Both the position numbers and the translations under genes were made by a program. A stretch of 61,210 nt of DNA from Occallatibacter sp. (GTDB lineage Bacteria > Acidobacteriota > Terriglobia > Terriglobales > Acidobacteriaceae), in assembly GCA_031296305.1 (NCBI GenBank), contig JARLFZ010000011.1, forward strand, positions 1-61,210. Direction: 5' to 3'. Under the pieces are notes generated by a model. That model was not told the origin of the DNA and ran no database searches. It was given only the letters and a program-made list of their open reading frames with translations. This document shows positions 34,682 to 44,468 of the stretch, piece after piece; the first letter of the stretch is position 1, and each line of letters starts with the position of its first letter.

Positions 34682-37216
34682 TTAGTAACGCTCGAATTCA
34701 GCGTCCATTTCGTCGTGCTTGTCGTTGAGTCGCAGGTTGACGCCGGACTTCCCGGCGGCTTTCGCAGCCGGAGCCGGAGAGTGGCCGTTGGGCTTGACCG
34801 ACCTGACTGGAGCCGCTGCCGCCTGCCTGGCCGGTTTGGCTGCCGCGGGCCGCCGACCATGGGCGCCATTCTCATCCCCGGTATGGAAGAAGGAGAGCGC
34901 GCTCACCAACTGTTCGGATTGGCCGGTCAGCTCCTCGGTCGTCGAAGCCATCTCCTCCGAGGCCGACGCGTTCTGCTGGATCACCTGCTCCAGTTGCTGC
35001 AGCGCCTTGTTGATCTGCTCGGCGCCGGTATCCTGCTCCTTGCTGGCCGAAGAAATCTCCTGCACCAGTTCGGCGGTGCGCTGGATGTCGGGCACCAGCT
35101 TGTCCAGCATCTCGCCCGATTTTTCCGAGACCTTCAGGGTTGTGGCAGAGAGCTGGTTGATCTCTCCGGCCGCCTTCTGCGAGCGCTCGGCCAGCTTGCG
35201 CACTTCCGCAGCGACGACGGCAAAACCCTTGCCATGTTCGCCCGCGCGCGCTGCCTCGATGGCCGCGTTGAGCGCCAGCAGGTTGGTCTGGCGCGCAATC
35301 TCCTCGATGATAGAAATCTTGTTGGCGATCTCCTTCATCGCGGCCACCGCTTCGAGCACGCTCTTGCCGCTCTCGAGAGCATCCTTGGCGCTCTTGTTGG
35401 CGATCTTGTCGGTCTGTTGCGCGTTGTCGGCGTTCTGCTTGATGTTGGAGACCATCTCCTCCATCGACGATGACGCTTCTTCGGCCGCGGCCGCCTGGGC
35501 ACTCGCACCCTTCGAAACCTGGATTGAGGCCGTCGAGATGGACTGGCTGGCCGCCGACACCTCGCCGGCAATGGAACGGATATCGGAGACCGTCTGCGTC
35601 AGCCCGCTCACCATCGACGCCAAAGCCTGCATCAGCTTGTCCTGCGCCGAACGCTCGCGAATTTCCACGGTCAGATTTCCATTCGCGATCTCATCCGCCG
35701 CGGCGGTGATATCGTTCATCGCCGTGACCAGCGTGTTCAGGTTGTTCTTGATGGTGTTGAAGTCGCCGTTGTAAGTGTCGGTGATCAGTGGCGGATTGTC
35801 TCCCTTGCTGATCTGCTCAACGTATTTTGCGGAAACATTTAAGGGAACGATCACGGCGTCCAGAATGGCATTCACGCCGCGCACGATCTCCCCGTACGCG
35901 CCCTTGAACTGATCGTGATGCCCGCGCTCGGCGAGTTTGCCGGCGTTCGAGGCTTCGGTCAGCCGCGCCAGTTCCTTATGCAGTTCCTGCAGGACCAGAG
36001 CCACGTTGTTGATGGCCTGCTTCATCTTCTCGTGATCGCCCTTGTAGGTATGCGCGATCAGCTCGTCGATCTTGCCTGCGGAAACCTGCGCCAGGATGCG
36101 GTTGCCTTCGCCGATAGGCAGCAGGATCGCGTCCAGCATGGTGTTCACGCCGCGCACAATCTCGGCGTAAGCGCCCTGGAACTGCTCCGGCTTGCCGCGA
36201 TCGGAAAGCTGCCCTTCCTTGGAGGCTTCGATCAGCCGCGCCAGTTCCTTCTGCAGCCCCTGCAGAACCACAGCGACGTTGTTGATGGCCTGCTTCATTT
36301 TTTCGTGGTCGCCCTTGTAAGTCTGGGCGATCAACTCGTCAATCTTGCCATTGGAGACCTGGCCCAAAATGCGGTTGCCTTCGCCGATGGGCAGAAGGAT
36401 TGCGTCCAGCATGGTGTTGACGCCGCGCACAATCTCGGCGTATGCGCCCTGGAACTGCTCCGGCTTGCCGCGGTCGGAGAGTTGTCCCTCGCGCGAGGCC
36501 TCGGTCAGCCGCGCCATTTCCTTTTGTAGCCCTTGCGTTACAACGGCCACATTGTTGACCGCAACCTTCATCTTTTCGTGATCGCCTTTGTAGTTTTGCG
36601 CGATCAGCTCGTCGATCTTGCCATTGGAAATCTGCGCCAGAATGCGGTTGCCTTCGCCGATGGGCAGCAGGATCGCGTCCAGCATGGTGTTCACGCCGCG
36701 CACGATCTCGGCAAACGCGCCCTGGAACTGCTCGGGCTTGCCGCGATCGGAAAGCTGCCCCTCCTTGGAGGCTTCGATCAGCCGCCCCAGTTCTTTTTGC
36801 AGCCCCTGCGTCACGATAGCCACGTTGTTGACCGCGACCTTCATCTTCTCGTGATCGCCCTTGTAGGTTGCGGTGATCAGCTCGTCGATCTTGCCGCTGG
36901 AAATTTGCGCGAGCACGCGGTTGCCTTCGCCGATGGGCAGCAGGATCGCGTCCAGCATCTCGTTCACGCCCTGAATCAACTCGCGATGAACGCCGTTAAA
37001 GAGCGTGGCTTTGCCACGCTCGCTCAGGCGCCCTTCTTTGGAGGCATCCAACAAGCGCATGATCTCCTGCAGCAGCAGCATCATGTCATCGTCCTGGCCC
37101 GCCCTCTTGTTCGCCCGTTCACGGCCTGCGTGCCCTTCGTCGCCGCGAGTATCATCGACCTGCCCGTTGCCGGGGCCATGCAGCCGCCGGCCTTCACTTA
37201 TCACTGCTGTTCCCAT
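34682..37216 (-). CDS. Soluble methyl-accepting chemoreceptor with a tandem HAMP array
   Basis: An 844-residue chemoreceptor without any transmembrane segment, so it is cytoplasmic. After a short N-terminal region come four near-identical 91-residue units (36967 down to 35876), then one divergent unit and a standard signalling domain with the hairpin tip [21 protein letters not shown]. Each unit carries the HAMP pattern [15 protein letters not shown] and [14 protein letters not shown]. The C-terminal tail is Ala/Pro-rich with a charged end ([10 protein letters not shown]). The start at 37216 follows GGAGGGG; the frame continues upstream but overlaps the end of cheA. The input signal is unknown. 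Poly-HAMP chains transmit signals in soluble receptors. Confidence 0.92.
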   Translation of the reverse strand: MGTAVISEGRRLHGPGNGQVDDTRGDEGHAGRERANKRAGQDDDMMLLLQEIMRLLDASKEGRLSERGKATLFNGVHRELIQGVNEMLDAILLPIGEGNRVLAQISSGKIDELITATYKGDHEKMKVAVNNVAIVTQGLQKELGRLIEASKEGQLSDRGKPEQFQGAFAEIVRGVNTMLDAILLPIGEGNRILAQISNGKIDELIAQNYKGDHEKMKVAVNNVAVVTQGLQKEMARLTEASREGQLSDRGKPEQFQGAYAEIVRGVNTMLDAILLPIGEGNRILGQVSNGKIDELIAQTYKGDHEKMKQAINNVAVVLQGLQKELARLIEASKEGQLSDRGKPEQFQGAYAEIVRGVNTMLDAILLPIGEGNRILAQVSAGKIDELIAHTYKGDHEKMKQAINNVALVLQELHKELARLTEASNAGKLAERGHHDQFKGAYGEIVRGVNAILDAVIVPLNVSAKYVEQISKGDNPPLITDTYNGDFNTIKNNLNTLVTAMNDITAAADEIANGNLTVEIRERSAQDKLMQALASMVSGLTQTVSDIRSIAGEVSAASQSISTASIQVSKGASAQAAAAEEASSSMEEMVSNIKQNADNAQQTDKIANKSAKDALESGKSVLEAVAAMKEIANKISIIEEIARQTNLLALNAAIEAARAGEHGKGFAVVAAEVRKLAERSQKAAGEINQLSATTLKVSEKSGEMLDKLVPDIQRTAELVQEISSASKEQDTGAEQINKALQQLEQVIQQNASASEEMASTTEELTGQSEQLVSALSFFHTGDENGAHGRRPAAAKPARQAAAAPVRSVKPNGHSPAPAAKAAGKSGVNLRLNDKHDEMDAEFERY
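35876..36967 (-). repeat. Four tandem 273-bp repeats inside the chemoreceptor gene
   Basis: The units start at 36967, 36694, 36421 and 36148 (minus strand). The same word (GTCCAGCAT on the plus strand) recurs at 36131, 36404, 36677 and 36950, exactly 273 bp apart. DNA identity is high, so the array could expand or contract by recombination. Confidence 0.9.
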
Positions 37217-37331
37217 GAGTCCATCCCCTCCTTCGGGATCCTTCTCTGCTCGATCCGTGTTTTTCCGTCCATCCCGCTTGGGAGTAGCCGTTTGCGACTG
37301 GAGGAGCATGAGACATTCCGGGTTGACTTGC

Positions 37332-39509
37332 CTATACCTGTGCACTGGCACTCGGTCCAGCGCTGCCTCTGCCCGCGAGGGCTCGAAAATCCACACTGTT
37401 TTCCGGAGGGCCGCCCTGCGCCGTCAACATGCGGCCTCCTCTGCCGCGCGTCTCCTCGCGCATCGCGTCCTGAATCAGGCGTTCGGGGTCGAGAATCAGG
37501 GCCACGGTTCCGTTGCCCAGAATGGTGGCGCCTGAAACCACCTGAACCTGGCGGTAAAACCGTCCCAGGCTCTTGATGACGGTCTGGCAATTACCCAGCA
37601 CCTGGTCCACGACAAATCCGAACCGGCCTTCGCCGGTTTCGACCAGCATGATCTGTTCGATCTCGGGCGCTCGCGAGCGCACGCGGAAGTGCTCGCGCAG
37701 CCGGATATAAGGCACCAGCTCCCCGCGCACGTTGGCGATGTGCTTGCCGTTGGCGCGGGCAATATCCTGGCGCGTCAGCTCAATGCATTCCAGGGTGATC
37801 GAGAGCGGCAGCACGAAGCAGGCGTCGCCCACGCCCACCAATAATCCGTCGATGATGGCCATGGTGAGCGGCAGACGCAGGGTGACGCTGGTGCCCTGCC
37901 CCGGCTGGCTCTGGACTTCGACCGCGCCGCGCAAGCTCTCCACCCGCTGGCGGACCACATCCATGCCCACGCCGCGGCCGGAGACATCGGTGACTTGCTT
38001 GGCGGTCGAGAATCCCGGCTCGAAAAGCAGTGCGAAGACCTGGCTCTCGGTTAACTGCGTCTCAACGGAGATGAGGCCTCTCTCAATGGCGCGACGGCGC
38101 ACCGCATCCGCATCGATGCCGCGGCCATCGTCGGTGACCGTCACCAGCACGCTGGCGCCGGAATGCCGCGCCGCAAGATGAATGGTTGCGGTAAGCAGTT
38201 TTCCGCTGGCCGCGCGCACATCGGCCGGCTCGATGCCGTGGTCCATGCTGTTGCGGATGAGATGCATCAACGGGTCGCCCAACTGCTCGATGACGGTTTT
38301 GTCGAGCTCCGTGTCCGCGCCCTCTATGGTGAGTTCCACGTTTTTCTCGAGGTCGCGCGCCAGATCGTGCACCAGACGCCGGAACTTTTCGAATGTGCTG
38401 CGGATGGGCATCATGCGAATGTTCATGGAGCTTTCGCGCAGGGCCGAAGTCAACCGTTCGACTTCTTCGGATACGGCGGTAACCTCGGCGTCGTCGCGTT
38501 GGCTCGAAAGCTCGCTGAGCCGCGCCTGCACCGTCACCAGTTCTCCGACCAGGTCCACGAACTGATCCAGCTTGGCCGCCGGCACGCGCAGACTCGAAGC
38601 CGGCTCAGGCTTGTCGTAGCTGCGGCGGCCAGGCGAAGCGCTGCGGCCATCTTCGAGAGCCCGCGCCGTCTTCTCTGCGTCCGAGGCGGGCGAATTCTGC
38701 GCTGCGGGCGCGGGATCGCCGGCCGCAGCGATGCTCAGCTCACACGCGTCTTCGACAAAAATGAAGACATCGCGAATCGCCTCCCGGCCCGCACCCGTGG
38801 CCAGATCGATCTCCCACCAGATGTAGCAACGCTCGGGATCGATTTCGCTGAGCGGAGGCACGGCGTCCAGGATTGCCCTGGCCGAAAGCTCGCCCAACTG
38901 TCGTAGTTCTTGGAGCAGAAGAGATGGATTGGCGCCGCAGCGCATCAGGTCCGGCCCGGGGACAAAGCGGATGTGCCAGTTCTCGACGGCCCCGGCCCCG
39001 GCCGCAGCCGCGACGGCGACAGGCGCCGGTTGATTTTTCTTCGCCGCATCTTTCTTCGCCGCGCCCTTCTTCGCCGCATCGTCGCGTTCTTCGATCCCGG
39101 CCAACTTGCGGACGCTCGAGAGGATGGCGGCACACGCGGCCGGATCGACCGGCGCTGCGCCTGCCGCGCCCTCTTCCAGCAGGGCGCGAATCTGGTCCAG
39201 CGCGGCCAGAGTAAGGTCGATCAGCTCCGCGCTGATTTCGAGCCGTCCCGTGCGCACCTCGTCGAAAGCGGTCTCCAGGTTGTGGGTAAAGGAGGCCAGC
39301 TTCTCGAAGCCGAACATGGAGCCGGAGCCCTTGATGGTGTGCAGGCCGCGGAAGATGCGGCTCACCAGCTCCGAATCATTTGGATTTTCGTTCAGTGCGA
39401 GAAGCGCCGATTCCAATTCAGTCAGGATCTCCCGCGCCTCCTCGCGGAAGCTCTGCTTGAACTGCTCGGCGTTGCTTGGGACCAGGGGTTGCGCCATCTG
39501 TTTATTCAT
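37332..39509 (-). CDS. cheA: Chemotaxis histidine kinase CheA
   Basis: A 725-residue kinase. HPt domain with phosphorylatable His57 ([15 protein letters not shown]), then an Ala/Lys-rich linker (about 150-185), a dimerisation helix, ATPase domain ([42 protein letters not shown]) and a CheW-like regulatory domain. The ATG overlaps the TGA of the STAS gene (ATGA at 39506-39509), so the two are translationally coupled. It phosphorylates CheB and presumably the divergent CheY. Confidence 0.97.
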   Translation of the reverse strand: MNKQMAQPLVPSNAEQFKQSFREEAREILTELESALLALNENPNDSELVSRIFRGLHTIKGSGSMFGFEKLASFTHNLETAFDEVRTGRLEISAELIDLTLAALDQIRALLEEGAAGAAPVDPAACAAILSSVRKLAGIEERDDAAKKGAAKKDAAKKNQPAPVAVAAAAGAGAVENWHIRFVPGPDLMRCGANPSLLLQELRQLGELSARAILDAVPPLSEIDPERCYIWWEIDLATGAGREAIRDVFIFVEDACELSIAAAGDPAPAAQNSPASDAEKTARALEDGRSASPGRRSYDKPEPASSLRVPAAKLDQFVDLVGELVTVQARLSELSSQRDDAEVTAVSEEVERLTSALRESSMNIRMMPIRSTFEKFRRLVHDLARDLEKNVELTIEGADTELDKTVIEQLGDPLMHLIRNSMDHGIEPADVRAASGKLLTATIHLAARHSGASVLVTVTDDGRGIDADAVRRRAIERGLISVETQLTESQVFALLFEPGFSTAKQVTDVSGRGVGMDVVRQRVESLRGAVEVQSQPGQGTSVTLRLPLTMAIIDGLLVGVGDACFVLPLSITLECIELTRQDIARANGKHIANVRGELVPYIRLREHFRVRSRAPEIEQIMLVETGEGRFGFVVDQVLGNCQTVIKSLGRFYRQVQVVSGATILGNGTVALILDPERLIQDAMREETRGRGGRMLTAQGGPPENSVDFRALAGRGSAGPSASAQV

Positions 39510-39817
39510 CCTGTAAAACCGGGTACCGGAAACTCCTGGATGCCAGCCTCGGCGATGGCAAATCGGACTGCCTCCGGCGTCTGGCCTTTGAACCCGAACT
39601 CCACACCCACCCGTTGCGCTTCGCGCGCCGCCGCCCACAGTAACTGCACGGCTGTTACGTCCACATTGGTCGCTGATTCCAGGGACACGTAAACGGCCGA
39701 ACCGGATTTGAGTTTTTCAATCAGGAGATCCTTCAACTCGGCCGCGCAGCCGATGTCGACGACGCCCTCAAGATGAATACAAGTCAGCGCGTCTTTCTGT
39801 CCGAGAGTCACCGGCAC
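39506..39817 (-). CDS. STAS-domain protein at the head of the che operon
   Basis: A 103-residue single STAS domain. The usual phospho-site segment (D-S-x-G) reads NVDVTAVQLLWAA, so a threonine may replace the serine. STAS proteins are anti-sigma-factor antagonists or scaffold parts; placed first in a chemotaxis operon and coupled to cheA, it may modulate the kinase or receptor array. The role is inferred from context only. Confidence 0.85.
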   Translation of the reverse strand: MPVTLGQKDALTCIHLEGVVDIGCAAELKDLLIEKLKSGSAVYVSLESATNVDVTAVQLLWAAAREAQRVGVEFGFKGQTPEAVRFAIAEAGIQEFPVPGFTG

Positions 39818-40343
39818 ATCCTGCTCCTCACAACGCCGCTTGCCCGTTCGACCTTTGTTTTTGCCGTTTGCCTGACGCGTATTGTCAACACCTCACCGGC
39901 ATCGCGAGGCCCGAGAGCACGATCCGCAAAGAGCAGTTGATTCTCAGTGCAGTGTGCGCCTCTTGCCCGGAGTGCTCCGGCCGGCCACGTCGGCCTGCTC
40001 GCCGCTGACGTCTATGTGATCGGCCAGTATTGAGCATTCTTGAATCAAATTCGAAGCAGGAATTGTTAGCTTTTTCTCATCGGCTCGGTCGACTGACCTT
40101 CACCACCCACCCTTTGAGGGAATTTATCTTCCGCCACGAGAATGGCGACTGCCTCGGGAGGCGGATTTTTGCAGAGAGGCCGCCGCAATGACGCGGGATC
40201 ATTCGCAGGAAATTCGAAGAGCCGTAACATCTTGGCGAAAACCGCCGATAAGGGGCGCAGGCGGGGACGCAGACGGGCGAGGCGTCCCGCACCAATCTCG
40301 AGGCCGATGAGTAGGCCACCATACGCTTTCTGGGGAAGTTTAG
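39818..40343. other. Divergent control region between the che operon and cheY
   Basis: No gene can be supported. The region must carry the promoters of the minus-strand operon and of cheY. A short minus-strand frame (40077-40322) is rich in Arg, Cys and Pro and looks non-coding. No clear sigma-54 or sigma-28 box was found by eye. Confidence 0.45.
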
Positions 40344-40718
40344 ATGGCCATGAAGATTCTTGTTGTCGATGATTCCATCACCATGGTGATGAGCCTCAAG
40401 ACCACCCTGACGATGAACGGCTTTGAGGTCGAGACTGCCGACAACGGCAAGACGGCGCTGGACAAATTAAATGCGGGTGTAAAACCCAACCTCATCGTCA
40501 CCGACATTAATATGCCGGTGATGGGCGGGCTCGAGTTGATCGGCAAAGTGCGAGCCATGCCTGGGCTGAAGTTCATCCCGATCCTGACTCTGACCACGGA
40601 AAGCGACGCCACCAAGCGCGAGGCGGGCAAGAGCGCCGGGGCCACCGGCTGGATCGTCAAGCCAGTTTCCGGCGATGACCTGATCCGGGTCATCAAAAAA
40701 GTCCTGCCGGGAGCTTGA
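40344..40718 (+). CDS. cheY: Single-domain response regulator (CheY-like)
   Basis: A 124-residue receiver domain with the acid pair in VVDDSITM, phospho-acceptor Asp54 (IVTDINMPVM), switch Thr in LTLTTES and Lys in WIVKPVSGDDL. All active residues are present. Length and motifs fit CheY. It is divergent from the che operon, so its target is likely a motility motor or gliding/pilus machinery not seen here. Confidence 0.9.
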   Translation: MAMKILVVDDSITMVMSLKTTLTMNGFEVETADNGKTALDKLNAGVKPNLIVTDINMPVMGGLELIGKVRAMPGLKFIPILTLTTESDATKREAGKSAGATGWIVKPVSGDDLIRVIKKVLPGA

Positions 40719-40754
40719 GAACGTGTCGTCTGCCGCAGACCTCAGAACTTTCTA

Positions 40755-41130
40755 CCGGCATACAGCGCGACGAATCTTCCCAACGTCATTCTCGATGGGC
40801 TCGATCCCACCGTGTTTGGATCGGAAGAAGTAGTCGGGGCTTATCTCGACGTGGAAGAGGCAGGCGCCGCGGCCCCCAACGCCACCATCAATTACTACAT
40901 CGCCGCCGACAACTACTTCACGGATGGCGTAGCCCTGGCCATCGCTCGGGCTGTGGATGATAACCAGTCTCCATCCTGTCGGTGAGCTTTGGAGAGTGCA
41001 AGGCTTACCTGGGGGCTGTGGGCAACCAGGTGTACAACTACCTCGACGAGCAGGCTGTGGCACAAGGCATCGCTGTGCTGGCCGCTGCTGGAGACGGCGG
41101 CCCGGCTGGCTGTGATGCGCGCATCGAATG
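40755..41130 (+). pseudogene. Broken S53-family (sedolisin/kumamolisin) peptidase fragment
   Basis: The first frame reads NLPNVILDGLDPTVFGSEEV, then YLDVEEAGAAAPNATINYYI up to a stop at 40983; one base out of phase from about 40968 it continues ILSVSFGECKAYLG, NYLDEQAVAQGIAVLAAAGD and GGPAGCD. These are the sequential core words of secreted S53 serine-carboxyl peptidases. The signal peptide, prodomain and C-terminal catalytic part are absent. A one-base loss and large truncation make it a relic. Confidence 0.75.
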
Positions 41131-41338
41131 CATCGCATCCGGCAGACTTCAAGGGCAATGTTTTGTGATCTCAATTGAAAGAGAGGATGCGCGACCGGCC
41201 AGGATGCTGGCTCCACGCGTGGAGCACTTCAGTGGTTTTCACGATCTCTCCACGTCAAACGCAGCAGCTTATCAGCTTACCGAATGTCGCGAACAGCTCG
41301 GTGCGGTCTCTTGGCAAGGGCGCTGGCGCCGTGAGGGA

Positions 41339-41905
41339 TCAGGGTCTGTTGTCGCTATCCCTTCCGCCGATTGCCTCTTGCTGAAAGCCCGGTTGCACCC
41401 TTCGCGCCGCCGGGGGGAGAAGGAGCGCTATTGAGCGCCCGGTAGATGTCGCCGGCCTCTCAGCGCTTGGATGAGATGGGATGTTCTCAAAAACCTGAAA
41501 TCCGAATAAGTCCTCTGTGGAGAGTCGAATGGTTGAGCGACCAGGCTGTGTCATGGCATTCACGATCTGCGTTAAGAGATGCAGACTTGAGCCCTTTTCA
41601 TAGAATGCATCTGCAGCGATCCCAGGGGGCACGCGCCTTCCTGTATGCGCGCCGCTCATGGCGACCACACGGATAGAGGGAAACTTGCGACGGACAGTCG
41701 CAAGGAATTGGGCGCCCGGAATATCTGGTAGGTCGATATCCGACAGGAGAATGTCGGGGAGTTCGTTCTCTATCTCCGACAGTGCGGAAGACCCGTCTCT
41801 GACCGATCGAACACGGTATCCAAGGTCGGAAAGATGCCGGGCCAAAAAGCTCAGAATGGAAATGTCATCGTCAACAATCAAGAGTGTCTTCGGCATATCG
41901 AACAT
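41339..41905 (-). CDS. Response regulator with an uncharacterised tail
   Basis: A 188-residue protein: receiver domain (residues 4-122) with acid cluster VDDD, phospho-site Asp56 (LSDIDLPDIPG), and Lys in FYEKGSS. Threonine/serine switch is in VVAMSGAH. The last 65 residues are Ser/Pro/Arg-rich without a known output domain. GAGGTGG lies just upstream of the ATG at 41905. Its partner kinase is unknown; it is followed upstream in the same direction by the diguanylate cyclase gene. Confidence 0.85.
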   Translation of the reverse strand: MFDMPKTLLIVDDDISILSFLARHLSDLGYRVRSVRDGSSALSEIENELPDILLSDIDLPDIPGAQFLATVRRKFPSIRVVAMSGAHTGRRVPPGIAADAFYEKGSSLHLLTQIVNAMTQPGRSTIRLSTEDLFGFQVFENIPSHPSAERPATSTGRSIALLLPPAARRVQPGFQQEAIGGRDSDNRP

Positions 41906-42022
41906 GTGCACCACCTCATTGGGATATAGATCGCGGAGGGCGGGATGTACCTCCAGCGAAAACTGCAATTGAACACCGTTCGCTACATGGAAACGCTGAC
42001 CGCAATTTCTTCGTACATTTCG

Positions 42023-43255
42023 TCACTGGCCGAATACGATCCGATTCCGGCCCAGCTTCTTCGCTTCGTATAACGCCTCATCTGCGACGGCGATTACCTT
42101 CGCCTTCGACCTGTCACCTGGTTTTGCAATCGCCGCACCGATGCTGAATGTGATTCGGAAATTGATCTGCCCTGTGGGAATCGGCTCCGATTCGGTAGAC
42201 GTACGAATGCGTTCCGCGAGTTCGCAGAGCTCTCTTTCGTTGGTAGCAGGCACGACTATCAGGAATTCCTCTCCTCCATACCGGCCGAGGCAGTCGTGAG
42301 CACGCAATTTGCGGCATAGTCGACGAGCTGTTTCCTGCAAAACCAAATCGCCAGCCAAGTGCCCGTGAGCATCGTTGACATTCTTGAAATGGTCGAGATC
42401 GAGCATCAGGATTCCCGTCGATCGGCCATTGCGTTCGGCGCCTTCCAGATCCCGTTGCAGAATCTCGAGAATTCCTCTGCGATTCAAGACCCCGGTAAGT
42501 GCATCTCTGGTTGCCTGGTCGCGGAACTGCTCGCGCGAACTGATTAAGTAGTCGCGGCGGTCGAGCGCGCGCACCGCAACGATGAGGCGCGCTCTCAACT
42601 CCTGTTCGTCAAAAGGTGTGGTCAGGTACTCAGTCGCTCCGGATTCCAGAGATTCGACGACGACCTGACGGCCGGTCGGCCTGCCCATCATGACGATGTG
42701 GGGGGGATGCTCACTGAAACGGTCGCATATCCGCCCGCACAGCTCGATGCCGTTCATACCTGCAAGCGACCTGTTGATGAAAAACAAATCCGGCGGCTGT
42801 TGGAGTTCAACGAAACCGAGCGCTTCGATTCCGTCTGTTGCCACTACAACGTAGAATCCCCATTCACGAAGTAGATGAAGCAGGCGAAGCCGCGCGTCGC
42901 TATCGCCTTCAGCAACCAGAACCCGTCGAAGATCCCCGAATCGATGGCGGCGTTCGCTTGGCGGGCCATCTGCGGAGTTGCTGGGCGATCGCAGGCTGAG
43001 AGCGTGCTTCGGCGGGCCCTGACGTTCCGGCTTTGGCATCCGCACCAGCAGATATCGCGCACCGTCGACTTCCGCGTCAACCAATACCGCCATCGGGGAC
43101 TGATTCTTCCCGTCGTTGGTCCCAGCATTTCGCGCAGACTCATTGGCCATTCCGGCCAAGTCCCGGATTGCTTCAGATATAGGAAGCCGATTAAAGGCAG
43201 CAGGCGGGACCAGTGAGATAGATGCATGAGCAGCAGACATGGCGTTTTCTCCCAA
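42023..43255 (-). CDS. Diguanylate cyclase with degenerate receiver domain
   Basis: A 410-residue protein: N-terminal unknown region (1-105), a receiver-like domain (110-230), and a GGDEF domain (245-410) with the active motif GGEEF at 327-331 and the product-inhibition RxxD (Arg318-Asp321) five residues before it. The receiver lacks the phosphorylatable aspartate: the site reads FFINRSLAGMNG with Asn161, and its acid pair is also altered. So the cyclase domain looks active (makes c-di-GMP) but control by phosphorylation is unlikely. It is 117 bases upstream of the response-regulator gene. Confidence 0.92.
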   Translation of the reverse strand: MGENAMSAAHASISLVPPAAFNRLPISEAIRDLAGMANESARNAGTNDGKNQSPMAVLVDAEVDGARYLLVRMPKPERQGPPKHALSLRSPSNSADGPPSERRHRFGDLRRVLVAEGDSDARLRLLHLLREWGFYVVVATDGIEALGFVELQQPPDLFFINRSLAGMNGIELCGRICDRFSEHPPHIVMMGRPTGRQVVVESLESGATEYLTTPFDEQELRARLIVAVRALDRRDYLISSREQFRDQATRDALTGVLNRRGILEILQRDLEGAERNGRSTGILMLDLDHFKNVNDAHGHLAGDLVLQETARRLCRKLRAHDCLGRYGGEEFLIVVPATNERELCELAERIRTSTESEPIPTGQINFRITFSIGAAIAKPGDRSKAKVIAVADEALYEAKKLGRNRIVFGQ

Positions 43256-43909
43256 GAGTGGTTAGCGAATCCGGCCGTTGCGCGGAATCGGACGATTGCT
43301 GCGGGATGCGGCGAGATCTGACACAGACCTTTGCGACGGACTTTGTTTCAGATAAAAAATTGGCTTGATTCGTGGCCCGGTAGGTGAAAACGACTCAGGG
43401 AAGGAACGAAGCCATAAATCACGGCGAAAGCACTCAGCAGGAGGCTTCATTACCGATATGTCGAATAGTGATGATTTTGAGGCGATCGTTTCAACAGGAT
43501 GCCAAAAACATTTTCCGACGCCCTGGCGCTGCGCCACTCCGGTTGAAATTTGTTCAAAAGACTTGAAACGATCGCTTCGGACGCTGCACTACCTATCGAG
43601 CGCGCAAAAGGGCGCTGAGAATTGAACCGTTCGCCAGCGCGGCCACTTTGCTGATCCAGCGGTGCGTTGGCGGATTTCTGGATGACGATCCATGCAAAGA
43701 GAAAGCTCTTCCCAAAATCAATTGATTGCGGCCAGAGCTTCAGGCTGCTGGGTCGTCAGTGCCGGTACGGAGCGGAAGCCTTCGCCGCATCCGTATTGGC
43801 ACGCAGAAACCGACAAACTCCAGTTTGGTGTCCTCCCCCAGGACAGGCGGGACTCGTGCTTAGGGACGGGTTCCGCCAGCCCCCAAGGAACCAACGAACT
43901 GGAAATGAG
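43256..43909. other. Stretch without a supported gene between the cyclase and the sigma-factor operon
   Basis: Short frames occur on both strands, but none shows a ribosome site with a credible product. The plus-strand frame of the next gene extends back into this stretch, and its upstream part is Arg/Pro/Cys-rich and looks non-coding. The stretch should contain promoters for genes on both sides. Confidence 0.45.
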
Positions 43910-44260
43910 ATGAAGGCAATCGTCACCGCCGCGGCAACGGGCTTGCAAGTCAAGACCACGTGGCGACCACATCGGGTCGAGGCGAAACACCAAATGTCCC
44001 CAGCGCCAAATCTTCGACCGGACGCGCAACGCCGCACTGGATTGGCCATCTACGCGTCGAATCTGATTCTTTGTTTGAGCCTGTGGATCTCACTACTCGT
44101 CGCACTATGGCTGACAAGAGGCTGGATCGGATTGTTATTCAGCGGGCAACTGTTCTCCATAGGGGCCAAGATCTTTGGAACACTGTCGGAAAGGACTCAG
44201 TATGCTCTCTCCGCAGGGAATGTGCTCGCTCATGAGTTCGAGGTCAGTCGGAATGAATAG
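43910..44260 (+). CDS. Small protein with one membrane segment, unknown
   Basis: A 116-residue protein: polar, basic N-terminal half, then a hydrophobic stretch (about residues 46-85, NLILCLSLWISLLVALWL) and a short polar tail. Its stop overlaps the start of the next gene by eight bases (44253-44260), which supports that it is translated as first member of the sigma-factor operon. The ribosome site is weak. No family recognised. Confidence 0.5.
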   Translation: MKAIVTAAATGLQVKTTWRPHRVEAKHQMSPAPNLRPDAQRRTGLAIYASNLILCLSLWISLLVALWLTRGWIGLLFSGQLFSIGAKIFGTLSERTQYALSAGNVLAHEFEVSRNE

Positions 44261-44468
44261 TCAGCGGCAGCAGACACGATTAAGACGCCACGAACCAGGA
44301 TCGGATTACCGCGTGAGCGTTGAGTACCTCGGAGGCCTCGAAATCGCTGTGAGCGGAATCGTTACAGGAGGGCTCTACAGGTTCACTCCCGTACAATCGG
44401 TGCAGCAGGTCGACCCGAGAGACGCGCTTTACTTGCTGGCAAGCGGACTATTTAGGGTCGCATCATGA
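44253..44468 (+). CDS. 71-residue unknown protein coupled to the sigma-factor gene
   Basis: The product is basic at the start and then beta-rich: DYRVSVEYLGGLEIAVSG, LYRFTPVQ, and VDPRDALYLLASGLFRV. The last segment resembles a short domain (V-D-x-R-D-A-x-x-L-L) seen in small phage head-tail or tail proteins; this is only a resemblance. Its stop overlaps the sigma-factor ATG (ATGA at 44465-44468), and its start overlaps the previous gene, so three genes are tightly coupled. Confidence 0.55.
   Translation: MNSQRQQTRLRRHEPGSDYRVSVEYLGGLEIAVSGIVTGGLYRFTPVQSVQQVDPRDALYLLASGLFRVAS

Noticed and set aside
35876-36967. Regular repeats that at first look like a CRISPR or satellite array
   Set aside because: The units are 273 bp without spacers and stay in frame inside the chemoreceptor gene, coding for HAMP units.
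40077-40322. Minus-strand frame between the che operon and cheY
   Set aside because: Arg/Cys/Pro-rich product, no ribosome site and no family words; probably chance.
43365-43625. Plus-strand frame of 86 codons between the diguanylate cyclase and the sigma-factor operon
   Set aside because: No ribosome site, no recognisable words, and an equally long frame exists on the other strand.
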